Shown here: one piece after another, positions 1 to 8,422 of the stretch | Layout: the number at the start of each line of letters is the position of its first letter | Numbering within the stretch: position 1 is the stretch's first letter | Assembly (NCBI RefSeq): GCF_003402475.1 | Contig: NZ_BFAB01000009.1 | Location: forward strand, 1-64,000 | Direction of reading: 5' to 3' | Length of the DNA: 64,000 nt | From: Mycobacterium sp. MFM001 | GTDB lineage: Bacteria > Actinomycetota > Actinomycetes > Mycobacteriales > Mycobacteriaceae | Position numbers and translations under genes: made by a program | The notes under the pieces: model-generated | The model's input: only the letters and a program-made list of their open reading frames with translations | Database searches by the model: none | Told to the model about the DNA's origin: nothing

Positions 1-2449
1 CGGCTTGACATAGGAGAAACTCATGACGACGCTCGATCGCGTTGAGCTGGATCAGGTTTAGGTCGTCCAAACGGACGACACCGTACTGGTCAGCCCGCTC
101 GAGAAGCTCTGTTTGCGTCACCTCCCGCGCTGCGGTCATTGTTGGGACTACGCACCACCCGTCTTCTATCTCGTAAGCGTCATCTAGTCGATCGAGCAGG
201 CGCCACGCCGGTTGGCCGACTGAGTCAACGCGCTTGCCGAGCGACGGAACTAGTCTTAGGAGCTCGTCGAGTGGCAGGATCAAACCGATCAGTGTGCGGG
301 TGGCCTCAGCCATGTTGGCAAGTGAGACGTTCTCGGAGATGGTGCTCAGCATCGTGCCGCGCGCCTTGGCCTCAATCTGCCGGACCCGCTCACGCGTCAA
401 GTTGTGGCGGCGGCCAATCTCGTCGAGTGTGACTGCTTCGTCAGCAAAGAGGCGCTCGCTGAGGATTTGAACCGCCCGCGGATCGAGCACCTTCAGTGCT
501 TCGTCAAACAGCGTGGCGACGTCGAGCCCAAGCTGGTCTTCACTGAGTATGTCGATAGCGCTGAGGTCCTTGAGGCGTTGGCGTGCCTTTGCGACCTCAT
601 CCGGCATACCAGATGGAAGTTGTGCTTCCAGCAGCCTTTGACTTGGTACACCGAGCGTGACATACCAGTATGCGATCCGGGTGAAGTCATCCATGACGGA
701 TGCAAGCCAGCCCGGGACGTTTGATGCGTCATACGCCTGCGAATGAGTACGGGAAAAGCGCTTGTCATTGGTGACCATCGGTGTGGCGACCGACGTCGAC
801 GCGTCCGCTAGCGCCTGGAGGATCGCATCGACCGTCCCGACACCGATCTGCCGCCAATCCATCATCGAGTCGAGAGCGACATTGGATAGGTCGGCGGCAA
901 GGACGCAACCCTCCCGACCCAGAACATTGGCGGCTCGGGTCGGCAGTTGGAGTCTCCGTAGCTCGAGGTCGGGCGGAAGGCCAGGGAAGATCTGACCAAT
1001 CGTCCACCGCGTCAGCCGCTCCATTGCGAGCTCCGAAATCGCGGCAATGCGCTGGCGCCTAATCGTGGCATCTGGGCTATTGGTCGGTTCGTTCCACCAC
1101 GGGGACGATTCCGGCTTGGTCACCCCCTTCAGCCACGGAAACGCATCGAGCCAAGAGCGAGGCTGTAGGTCATGAAAAGAGCTGTCCTCCGTCATATTGC
1201 ATTCCCTCCTCTCGGCTATGCGGCTCTTTATAGCGCGACGCTCCGACAGGTAGTCCTGCCGGTGGAGAGGCAGAATCGTTTTGCGGCCCGGAGGTGTTTC
1301 AGCCACGGCCTTAGACTCGCAGCAGCCGGTGTTGCCAAGTGCATCCTGCCAACGTGTCCGCCCCGACCGAAGCCAAGTCTCGGCCTCGTCCAGCGACAAC
1401 TCCCGACCGTCGTGCGCCGTTAAGTACAGATGATCAGGGTTACAGCATCGTTCTTTGCTGCAGTGCCGCCTAACATGAAACATGTTGCCTGGTAATAGGT
1501 TCACGCCGCGTCCGTGAGCGACCATCCAAGCCCAACGATGCGGCGCCAACTTCGGAAGATCGCGGTGATGGCGGTCATCACCCCGGGCCCGACAGGCCAC
1601 GGGGCCGCTGATCGGGGCTAGCCAGCAACCCTCGTCATCTATCTGGCATAGCGCTGCAATTGACGCGAGGTTGTCGTCCAAAACCAGTCGACCACTGTGT
1701 TTTTGGCGATCGGCAGTACCGCTTACCGCTAGGGAACTCGTCTCGACGACTGGCGCTACCGAGCCGGACTTTATGACAGCGGCTGCTTCTTCCGCTGTCA
1801 ATTCTTCCCCGCCCGACAAGCTTGGAAAGAGATGCATTGGGTTGCAGCAGTTTTTGTTAGAGCAACGACGTCGAATCTGAATGAGGTAGCTCGGGACAGA
1901 ATTCGCAGTATGGCCGTGTGCCACTATCCAAGCCCAACGGTGGAGAGGAATCTTCGGCAGATCGAGAACTGGCCGCCGATCATGAGGCGCCCTGCAACGG
2001 ACAGCTTTATTTGTCGGCGTAAGCCAACAGCCATTTGCTGTTATCTCACACATCGCTGCTATCTCGTCTAGATCGTCATGGACGACGCGTATCCATGGAT
2101 CCATTTCTACTTCTGTGTGCATTCCACGTGTGGGTGGTCTCTTTGACAGTGGTGAGACGTGCTTCGGGTTGCAACAGCGCTTCGTACCGCAATCGCGCTG
2201 CAATTCGACGGACTTCGCTAGCGCAGGATCGTGTGCATAACCGTTTGCAACTAACCACGCCCATCGACGCAACTTAAACACTGGAAGTTCATCATCAGGG
2301 CGAACGTCTCCGGATGCTCGACAACGAAAGCGTCCGGTAATCTCTGGAACCCAGCACCCGCTATCGGCGACGTCGCATAGTTCAGCGAGGTCTTCCAGAC
2401 AATCGCTTAGGACGATGTGCAAGCGAGTTTGTTTTTTCCCCGTCCCCAC
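1..2449 (-). CDS. Tandem HNH-like zinc modules fused to alpha-CTD-like and sigma region-4-like domains (partial, runs off left edge)
   Basis: An open frame of at least 816 codons starts at GTG 2449 (SD-like GAGGGG just upstream) and leaves the window at base 1. Residues about 31-97, 140-206 and 274-340 are three repeats with identical internal spacing: GCW, a Cys-Arg 12 residues after the G, [H/R]RWAW at +30, Cys at +56 and CCNPxH at +61. This resembles the Cys-rich HNH endonuclease fold, but the His expected two residues before the third Cys is Arg in all three copies, and the first copy also has RRW for HRW. Residues about 502-548 look like the RNA polymerase alpha C-terminal domain. Residues about 650-700 contain LTRERVRQIEAKA, a sigma-70 region 4 helix-turn-helix. 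The function is unknown; DNA or RNA binding with control of transcription is an inference. Base use is less GC-rich than the core genes. It could instead be two genes, the second starting at 1195. Confidence 0.75.
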   Translation of the reverse strand, partial: MGTGKKQTRLHIVLSDCLEDLAELCDVADSGCWVPEITGRFRCRASGDVRPDDELPVFKLRRWAWLVANGYAHDPALAKSVELQRDCGTKRCCNPKHVSPLSKRPPTRGMHTEVEMDPWIRVVHDDLDEIAAMCEITANGCWLTPTNKAVRCRAPHDRRPVLDLPKIPLHRWAWIVAHGHTANSVPSYLIQIRRRCSNKNCCNPMHLFPSLSGGEELTAEEAAAVIKSGSVAPVVETSSLAVSGTADRQKHSGRLVLDDNLASIAALCQIDDEGCWLAPISGPVACRARGDDRHHRDLPKLAPHRWAWMVAHGRGVNLLPGNMFHVRRHCSKERCCNPDHLYLTAHDGRELSLDEAETWLRSGRTRWQDALGNTGCCESKAVAETPPGRKTILPLHRQDYLSERRAIKSRIAERRECNMTEDSSFHDLQPRSWLDAFPWLKGVTKPESSPWWNEPTNSPDATIRRQRIAAISELAMERLTRWTIGQIFPGLPPDLELRRLQLPTRAANVLGREGCVLAADLSNVALDSMMDWRQIGVGTVDAILQALADASTSVATPMVTNDKRFSRTHSQAYDASNVPGWLASVMDDFTRIAYWYVTLGVPSQRLLEAQLPSGMPDEVAKARQRLKDLSAIDILSEDQLGLDVATLFDEALKVLDPRAVQILSERLFADEAVTLDEIGRRHNLTRERVRQIEAKARGTMLSTISENVSLANMAEATRTLIGLILPLDELLRLVPSLGKRVDSVGQPAWRLLDRLDDAYEIEDGWCVVPTMTAAREVTQTELLERADQYGVVRLDDLNLIQLNAIERRHEFLLCQA
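1193..1210 (-). promoter_or_regulatory. Internal ribosome binding site and ATG inside the long ORF
   Basis: On the minus strand AGGAGG (1210-1205) lies nine bases before an ATG at 1195, in frame with the long ORF and exactly between its zinc-module half and its sigma-like half. A separate, shorter protein containing only the alpha-CTD-like and sigma-like parts could be made from here. Alternatively this is the true start of the second gene and the upstream half is a separate gene lacking its own stop. Confidence 0.4.
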
Positions 2450-2458
2450 GTTTTCCCC

Positions 2459-2782
2459 TCAGGTTCCAGGGTGAACCACGGCAACCTCCCCCACGGAAGG
2501 CGTCGCGCTGTTGCGGCCAGCTATGCGTCCAGCCACGTCCACGACGTACGGCTCAATAGCTGCCAACTTTAGCTTGAATTTGCTGCGATGCAGCAACATT
2601 GGGAAAGATGACTCTCGAATTCCCGCCTTTATGAGCGATGCCGGCAGCGACTTCGCGCCGAACGTGGCGTCGTCGTCGCAATCACTTGGGGCACATAGCT
2701 GATGCGACGCGTACAGCGCTCGGTCCACGATCACTCCTGTTCGTTCGAGTGGCGTCTCAATCCATCCAGAGGGCATCCGCAT
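2459..2782 (-). CDS. Small hypothetical protein upstream of the zinc-module/sigma-like gene
   Basis: A 107-codon ORF whose TGA (2461-2459) is nine bases before the GTG of the next gene and in the same frame, so the two are probably cotranscribed. The protein is not recognised. It has a Cys-containing segment (LCAPSDCDDD) and a basic stretch (LLHRSKFKLKL). The frame stays open for about 29 codons upstream of the chosen ATG, back to a TAG, without a good start codon, so it may be the tail of a decayed longer gene. Bases 2783-2969 to its right show no gene and mark the junction to GC-rich core DNA. Confidence 0.4.
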   Translation of the reverse strand: MRMPSGWIETPLERTGVIVDRALYASHQLCAPSDCDDDATFGAKSLPASLIKAGIRESSFPMLLHRSKFKLKLAAIEPYVVDVAGRIAGRNSATPSVGEVAVVHPGT

Positions 2783-2969
2783 TAGCCGGGTGCCTACACG
2801 AAGCAGAGGCAGTCTACATATGTGGAAGATAGCGCACTCGCGTGGAACATCTGGCGGTAGGACCGATATCTAGTTTTTGGTTGATGCGGTCGTCGCGACG
2901 CGCGGTAGGTAGGCCGCGTGCTGATTAGCCACGGCTCATCCAAACGCCCGCGTCCGCTGCCTTAGCAGG

Positions 2970-4121
2970 TCATTCGACAAACACCGCCATCGACGCGGTA
3001 AATCCATGCAGCGCATTGCGGCCCGCGATCGGGCCGATCTCCCCAGCGGCGAAGAAGCCGGCCAGCGGAATCCCGCCCAGTAGGTCGCTGATCATCGACG
3101 CGTCGTGGTCGGCGACCCCGAACATCCGTCGTCCCCGCGCATTACACGTGAACACCAGCGCGCCCACCGGACGCCCCGGCAGCTCCGCCGCAGCACTCTC
3201 CATGGTCAATCGCAAGTCCTTCGAAGCCCCGGCCGCGTCGCGCACCTGGAACTGCACCGTCGCGCCGACTTCGACAATCTCGCCGATCTGGATCGCGCCG
3301 GTCGATGGGTCGGCGCCGAGCAGCCCGCGAATCATGAAGTCCCCCTGGCGCGGAGCCGCCAGGTGCTCGTCGACCACGATCCCGACCTGCAGGCCGCGAC
3401 TGACCAATTCCTGCTCGTCGGCCGGCATCCCCGCGACGATCTCCCGCAGCCGCACCAGCGGAGGTTGGCCGCCCAGCTCCGTGATCACTGAGCCATCCGC
3501 GCCGGTGACGATGTAGGGATAGCCGATCGGCCGGCAGCCCTGCGACACGATCGGTACGCACCGCACGCCGGGCAGGCGCACGCCGAGCAGGCCGGAGCTC
3601 AGCACCTCGTGGTCGCGGAACATCCGGGTATCGCCCCGCCGCCGCGCACCGCTCACCAGCCCGCCCACGACCGTCGTACCCGGCAGATCTGCGTTGAGGT
3701 GATCGACGAGCAGGTCGGCCGGGAACGTGTACGGATCCGGCAGCAGCAGGTGCAGATCGTGTGCCGTGCGGTCGAACTGGTAACCAGTGATGAGCGCGCC
3801 CGTGTCGGTGCGGATGAACTCCATCTGGAATGTCTCGGCGGTCAGGCCGGACGCCAGCCACACCGCCACCGCCGGCTCATCCTCGATCTCGCGGCGCCCG
3901 GCGACGATCGCCTGCGCGATGCACCCGATCAGCGCGTGCGCCTCGACCGTCTCCTGCACCGCCTTGAGTACGTCGACAGCCTGGTCGGTGTGGGCTCGCG
4001 ATCCGAACAGCACGGCCAGCGACGGCGCCTCACCCGCGAGCTCGTCGCGCGCGTGCGCTGCCGCCTCCGCCGCGGCCCGCCGGGCGTCGGGCGCGGTGGA
4101 AACCCCGACTCCGATCCGCAC
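2970..4121 (-). CDS. FIST domain sensor-like protein
   Basis: A 383-residue protein with the FIST_N then FIST_C arrangement: an N-terminal region with [13 protein letters not shown] followed by a glycine-rich segment ([12 protein letters not shown]), and a C-terminal half ending in [16 protein letters not shown] and a hydrophobic tail. FIST domains are thought to bind small ligands such as amino acids and usually occur with signalling modules. No kinase or cyclase domain is attached here. In M. tuberculosis the equivalent gene (Rv0628c, from memory) also lies between vapBC and recD. The start is the ATG at 4121, divergent from vapB, so both probably use the short 4122-4183 spacer. Confidence 0.85.
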   Translation of the reverse strand: MRIGVGVSTAPDARRAAAEAAAHARDELAGEAPSLAVLFGSRAHTDQAVDVLKAVQETVEAHALIGCIAQAIVAGRREIEDEPAVAVWLASGLTAETFQMEFIRTDTGALITGYQFDRTAHDLHLLLPDPYTFPADLLVDHLNADLPGTTVVGGLVSGARRRGDTRMFRDHEVLSSGLLGVRLPGVRCVPIVSQGCRPIGYPYIVTGADGSVITELGGQPPLVRLREIVAGMPADEQELVSRGLQVGIVVDEHLAAPRQGDFMIRGLLGADPSTGAIQIGEIVEVGATVQFQVRDAAGASKDLRLTMESAAAELPGRPVGALVFTCNARGRRMFGVADHDASMISDLLGGIPLAGFFAAGEIGPIAGRNALHGFTASMAVFVE

Positions 4122-4157
4122 CCTTCCATGATGCGCCGCGCGGGCGGCACACCATTA

Positions 4158-4175
4158 GGTAGCAGTTCTGCTACC
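4158..4175 (+). promoter_or_regulatory. Palindromic operator candidate of vapBC
   Basis: GGTAGCAGTTCTGCTACC is a perfect inverted repeat (8-bp arms, 2-bp centre) ending eight bases before the vapB ATG. VapB or the VapBC complex usually represses its own operon by binding such palindromes. The site also lies in the divergent promoter region of the FIST gene. Confidence 0.6.
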
Positions 4176-4183
4176 ATCGTTCC

Positions 4184-4426
4184 ATGGCCACCATTCCCCA
4201 GAAAGAACTTCGCAACAACGTCGGCGAGGTGCTGCGCCGAGCGGAAGCCGGCGAAGAGATCACAATCACCGTCGCCGGCCGCCCGGTTGCGCAGCTTGGC
4301 CCGGCCATGCCGAGGCGATGGGTCAGCGGGCCAGCATTGCGCGCGGTCTGGCGCGGACCCGCCCCGAAAACGCTTGGCGCAGACCTCGAACGGTTTCCCG
4401 GTTCGATTACCGACCCGTTCGAGTAG
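4184..4426 (+). CDS. vapB: VapB-type antitoxin (Phd/YefM-like)
   Basis: An 80-residue protein beginning MATIPQKELRNNVGEVLRRA with the Phd/YefM-type DNA-binding N-terminus (ELRNNxGEVLRRAEAGEEITITVAGRPVAQL) and a C-terminal tail expected to wrap the toxin. It would neutralise the PIN toxin encoded four bases downstream and repress the operon. It occupies the position of Rv0626 (vapB5) in M. tuberculosis; numbering is not transferred because one-to-one orthology cannot be checked here. Confidence 0.85.
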   Translation: MATIPQKELRNNVGEVLRRAEAGEEITITVAGRPVAQLGPAMPRRWVSGPALRAVWRGPAPKTLGADLERFPGSITDPFE

Positions 4427-4429
4427 CAG

Positions 4430-4858
4430 ATGCGCGCAGTCCTTGACACCTCCGTGCTTATCGGAGAGCAACCGCCTCCGCACGTCGAAGCCGCGATCAG
4501 CGTCGCCTCGGTAGCCGAACTCCACTTCGGTGTCCTCGTTGCCGGCGACGACGATGAACGGGCGGTTCGAACCCAACGGCTGGGTGCAATTGAATCCGCG
4601 TTTGACCCGTTTCCGATCACGGTAGATATCGCTCGAGAGTGGAGTCGGTTGTCAGCGGCCGTCAGTAACCGGGGCGGCCAGCCGCGGCGTCGCGCAATCG
4701 ATCTCGTAATCGCTGCGACCGCAAACATTTACGGCGTCCCGCTGCTCACCCACAACACCGGCGACTTTCAGATCATCGGTGATCTCGTCGACGTTCGCCA
4801 TCCATCGGAGGTTGAGCCGCCTGAGTCGGGAGCAACCTCGACCCGCCGACCAAACTGA
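4430..4858 (+). CDS. vapC: VapC-type PIN-domain ribonuclease toxin
   Basis: A 142-residue PIN protein. The first acidic residue is in MRAVLDTSVLIG (D6), a second is in SVASVAELHFGVL (E31), and the C-terminal acidic pair lies around AIDLVIAATANIYGVPLLTHNTGDF. PIN toxins use Mg2+ held by these acids to cut tRNA or rRNA. Translation is probably coupled to vapB (3-base gap). A 20-residue polar C-terminal extension beyond the PIN fold is somewhat unusual. Confidence 0.85.
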   Translation: MRAVLDTSVLIGEQPPPHVEAAISVASVAELHFGVLVAGDDDERAVRTQRLGAIESAFDPFPITVDIAREWSRLSAAVSNRGGQPRRRAIDLVIAATANIYGVPLLTHNTGDFQIIGDLVDVRHPSEVEPPESGATSTRRPN

Positions 4859-4863
4859 TCCTC

Positions 4864-6543
4864 ATGCAGATCCCGTTCGCCGACAGGGTGCTCGGTCGCC
4901 TCGGCCGCCGCGAGGCCGCGCTCGAGGCCGTCGAGGAGCTCGAGGAAGAGGTCGTCGACTCCGACCTCGCCGAGCTGCCACCGGCCGAGCCGGCCCTGCT
5001 GCTGCAGAAGATGGAAAACCGGCTCGTCCGCCACCACCTCGCCAACCCCGACGTGTTGAGCAACGACGAGCTGCGCAAGCTGCGCTACATCCTCAACTTC
5101 GCCCGGCTCGCCGACTTCGAACCGGGCGCGGCGGGGCCGGGCGGCAGCCGCGGGCGCGGGGACATCTCCGTCGGCGCGGAAATCGCGCCGTGGCGATCCC
5201 GGGTCGCCGACGCGCTGTTCGGACCGCTGCGCGAGGAGCCGGATCCGATCACGGCGCTGACGACGGCACGCGATGCGCTGGCATGTCTGGCCGCTGACCA
5301 GGACGACCAACGCCGAGTCCTCATCGAGCGCCACAGCAACGACTTCTCCGCCGCGGAACTGGACGCCGAAGTTGGCTACAAGAAGCTCGTCACCGTCCTC
5401 GGCGGCGGCGGGGGAGCAGGTTTCGTCTACATCGGCGGCATGCAGCGGCTGCTGGAGGCCGGCCACGTGCCGGACTACATGATCGGCTCGTCGTTCGGGT
5501 CGATCCTGGGCAGCCTTGTCAGCCGGGCCCTGCCGGTGCCGATCGAGGACTACATCGCCTGGGCGAAAACGGTGTCATACCGCGCCATCCTCGGGCCCGA
5601 ACGGCTGCGCCGACGCCACGGGTTGGCCGGCATGTTCGCGCTGCGCTTCGATCAGTTCGCGGCCGCCATGCTCAGCCGCGAGGACGGCCAGCGAATGCGC
5701 ATGTCCGAGCTGGCAATTCCGTTCGACGTCGTGATCGCCGGCGTGCGCAAGCAGCCGTATTCCGCGCTGCCGTCACGGTTTCGCCGTCCCGAACTGGCGG
5801 CGCTGCAATTGCGGGCGATGCCGTTTCGCCCGATCGGCATCGGTGCACAGGTGGGCGCTCGGATGTGGCAAGTGGCCGCGTTCATCGACCTGCGGGTGGT
5901 CAAGCCGATCGTCATCGGCGGCGACGACCCGGCCCGCGACTTCGACGTCGTCGACGCGGCGTCGTTCTCGTCGGCCATTCCCGGTGTGCTGCACCATGAA
6001 ACGAGCGACCCGCGGATGATCCCTCTGCTCGACGAGCTCTGCGAAGAAAAGGACGTCGCGGCCCTGGTCGACGGCGGCACGGCCAATAACGTGCCCGTCG
6101 AACTGGCGTGGAAGCGTGTTCGCGACGGCCGGCTGGGCACCCGCAACGCGTGCTATTTGGCGTTCGATTGCTTTCACCCGCAATGGGATCCGCGGCACCT
6201 GTGGCTGGTGCCGATCACCCAGGCGGTCCAATTGCAGATGATGCGCAACCTGCCCTACGCCGATCATCTTGTCCGCTTCGGGCCGACCCTGTCGCCGGCG
6301 AACCTGGCGCCCTCCGTCGCGGCCATCGACCGCGCGAGCCGATGGGGGCGGCGAAGCGTCGAGAAGGCTCTTCCGGTGACATCGGCGCTGTTGGAGCCGA
6401 CGTGGTGGGAAGGTTCGGCACCGCCGGTTGCCGCTGAGCCTGCGACCCGCGCGAAGTCGGTGGCGTCGCCGATGAGCGCGGTGATGGCCGCGATGCAGGT
6501 TCCGACGAGTCGCTTTGCGCGGTGGCGAAACCGGTTGACATGA
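4864..6543 (+). CDS. Patatin-like phospholipase
   Basis: A 559-residue serine lipase-type protein. It shows the patatin glycine-rich oxyanion loop (LGGGGGAGFVYIGG, residues about 179-192), the nucleophile elbow GSSFG (residues 208-212) and the catalytic Asp in VDGGTANN (D403). Before the patatin domain lies an N-terminal acidic helical region of about 170 residues not typical of small bacterial patatins. It would hydrolyse acyl esters of phospholipids or related lipids; no signal peptide is visible. It follows vapC by five bases and overlaps the next gene by ATGA, suggesting translational coupling with the lipoprotein hydrolase. Confidence 0.8.
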   Translation: MQIPFADRVLGRLGRREAALEAVEELEEEVVDSDLAELPPAEPALLLQKMENRLVRHHLANPDVLSNDELRKLRYILNFARLADFEPGAAGPGGSRGRGDISVGAEIAPWRSRVADALFGPLREEPDPITALTTARDALACLAADQDDQRRVLIERHSNDFSAAELDAEVGYKKLVTVLGGGGGAGFVYIGGMQRLLEAGHVPDYMIGSSFGSILGSLVSRALPVPIEDYIAWAKTVSYRAILGPERLRRRHGLAGMFALRFDQFAAAMLSREDGQRMRMSELAIPFDVVIAGVRKQPYSALPSRFRRPELAALQLRAMPFRPIGIGAQVGARMWQVAAFIDLRVVKPIVIGGDDPARDFDVVDAASFSSAIPGVLHHETSDPRMIPLLDELCEEKDVAALVDGGTANNVPVELAWKRVRDGRLGTRNACYLAFDCFHPQWDPRHLWLVPITQAVQLQMMRNLPYADHLVRFGPTLSPANLAPSVAAIDRASRWGRRSVEKALPVTSALLEPTWWEGSAPPVAAEPATRAKSVASPMSAVMAAMQVPTSRFARWRNRLT

Positions 6544-7937
6544 AACTGCGGACGGCTCTTGCTGCTGTTTTGCTAACGCTCGCTGCGGCCGGCTGTGCAG
6601 CGCACAAAACAGTAGGCGGCAGCGCGCCGGCAACGCCGACGCCGGCTGGCGGCCCTGACTTCGCGCCAGTCTCCAAGCTGATAACCGATGCGATTACGGC
6701 AGAACGGCTACCAGGTGCTGTGGTTGCGATCGGGCATGGTGGAAGTGTCGTCTTCCAGAAGGCGTTCGGCTCTCGCACGCTTGACGGCGAGCCGATGACC
6801 GAGGACACCATCTTCGACCTGGCGTCGCTGACAAAGTGCCTCGCAACGGCGACCGCCCTCATGCAGCTTTACGAACAAGGCAAGGTTGCGTTCGACGATC
6901 CCGTACAGAAGTATCTGCCCGACTTCAATACGACAAACGACCCGCAGCGTGCAAAGGTGACCGTGCGCATGTTGCTCACGAACACCTCGGGCGAAGGGAT
7001 AGATGTCAACCTTCAAGACCCGTGGGGACTGGGCCGCGCCGACAAAGCCGAAGGCATTCACCGTGCGCTCACCACGTCGCTACAGTCCGGCCCCGGCGAG
7101 GTTTTCCGTTACTCCGACATCAACTACATTCTGCTGGGCGCGCTGCTCGAGAAGGTCACCGGCGAGCCAGAAGATGTCTACGTTCAGCGCAATGTCTTTG
7201 CGCCGCTTGGCATGACAGACAGCGGCTATCTACCACCGGCCAAAGCCTGCGGCCCGCACGCGGTGCGAGGAGCGGCGATTGCGTGGGCGCCCGGGCCGCA
7301 AGAGCACGCTTGCCCGGCAGGGACATGGAGCACGAGCCTTTTGCCGCGCGTCGCACCGACTGCACTTGACGAGGAAAACAGCGGCGACCCAAGCCAGAAT
7401 CCCGATTACGGATATCTGCTTCGGGGCACCGTGCATGACCCGACGGCGCGCCGCATGGGAGGAGTAGCCGGGAATGCCGGTGTGTTCTCGACGGCGCACG
7501 ATGTCGGCATCTACGCGCAGGCCCTGCTCGATCGGCTCGCGGGCCGTCCGAGCGAGTTTCCGCTGAAGCAAGCGACATTGGCGTTGATGACGACTCCGCA
7601 GCAGCCCGGACATACCGCTGGGCAAATCGAAGCGGCGAACGAGGCCCGCGCAAAGACAGACCCTCCGCGTTATCCGGCGATCAAGGGGCAAAACCTTTTT
7701 GGCTTCGGCTGGGATATCGACACGGCCTATTCCCAGCCGCGAGGCAGGATCTTTCCCGTCGGAAGTTTCGGCAACACAGGCTTTACCGGAACCTCGCTGT
7801 GGATGGACCCCGGCTCGGATACCTACGTCATCCTGCTCGCGAACTCAATCCTGATACGAGGCAGTACACCGATCTCGGACCTGCGTGGGGAGGTTGCTAC
7901 GGCGGCGGCCCAGGGCTTGCACGTTTACGGGAGTTGA
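6540..7937 (+). CDS. Lipoprotein serine hydrolase, beta-lactamase/esterase family
   Basis: A 465-residue exported protein. The start at 6540 gives a signal peptide with a lipobox ending AAAGC (Cys19), so it is probably lipid-anchored outside the membrane. The catalytic motif SLTK (S96-K99, the SxxK of class C beta-lactamases and EstB-type esterases) is clear, followed by YSDINY as the YxN-like motif and a C-terminal TGFTGTSLW segment replacing the KTG box. Substrate is unknown: an ester, a beta-lactam or a peptidoglycan stem peptide are possible. It overlaps the patatin stop by ATGA, so the two lipid/ester hydrolases are likely coexpressed. The 191-base gap to the next gene shows nothing clear. 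Confidence 0.85.
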   Translation: MKLRTALAAVLLTLAAAGCAAHKTVGGSAPATPTPAGGPDFAPVSKLITDAITAERLPGAVVAIGHGGSVVFQKAFGSRTLDGEPMTEDTIFDLASLTKCLATATALMQLYEQGKVAFDDPVQKYLPDFNTTNDPQRAKVTVRMLLTNTSGEGIDVNLQDPWGLGRADKAEGIHRALTTSLQSGPGEVFRYSDINYILLGALLEKVTGEPEDVYVQRNVFAPLGMTDSGYLPPAKACGPHAVRGAAIAWAPGPQEHACPAGTWSTSLLPRVAPTALDEENSGDPSQNPDYGYLLRGTVHDPTARRMGGVAGNAGVFSTAHDVGIYAQALLDRLAGRPSEFPLKQATLALMTTPQQPGHTAGQIEAANEARAKTDPPRYPAIKGQNLFGFGWDIDTAYSQPRGRIFPVGSFGNTGFTGTSLWMDPGSDTYVILLANSILIRGSTPISDLRGEVATAAAQGLHVYGS

Positions 7938-8128
7938 CGCGCGTCTTTGCGACCAAGGCACGCATATTTCGGCAGTGACCGCCGCCCCATCCGCCACGCC
8001 ATTCCGTGAACTCTCGATTACTCGTTACAGCTGTCTTTTCGGTGCAGTTCGGCTCCGTGTGCCTGCACACAATTGCGCCCGTCAATTTGTGCATCAGCGA
8101 TGTAACTAACCCCCGATACAATTCCCTC

Positions 8129-8422
8129 ATGTCCGCGTCCGAGCCGCTGCGCGTCACCGCCGCGGGCTTGCGTGCGTTGGCACAGACCTGCGACACCAAC
8201 GCTGAAACCTTGACCGTCACCGCCCCAGGCGGCGCCGCGCAGCAGGGGTCCCCCAGTGAAATCGGATCGGCCTGTGCGGCGGTCGACTCTCGATGCAGCG
8301 CGGCGGGATCGTCGTTCGCTGGCTGGACCACAGCGTTGGCGGCCACTCTGACGGCTGCTGCCGCGAAGTACGACAGGCAGGACCAGTCCAGTGCCGACCA
8401 CCTCGCCAATCAGGTTGTGTAA
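8129..8422 (+). CDS. EspC-like type VII secretion protein
   Basis: A 97-residue alpha-helical protein starting MSASEPLRVTAAGLRALAQTC, with the pattern of EspC/DUF2580-type ESX-associated proteins: a short N-terminus, a central AAVDSRCSAAGSSFAGW turn and a second helix ending in LTAAAAKYDRQD. These proteins typically pair with a larger secreted partner encoded next to them. Its stop codon directly abuts the ATG of the candidate effector. The frame is open further upstream, but ATG 8129 is the start that leaves a family-sized protein. Two Cys (residues 21 and 50) are unusual for the family. Confidence 0.7.
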   Translation: MSASEPLRVTAAGLRALAQTCDTNAETLTVTAPGGAAQQGSPSEIGSACAAVDSRCSAAGSSFAGWTTALAATLTAAAAKYDRQDQSSADHLANQVV

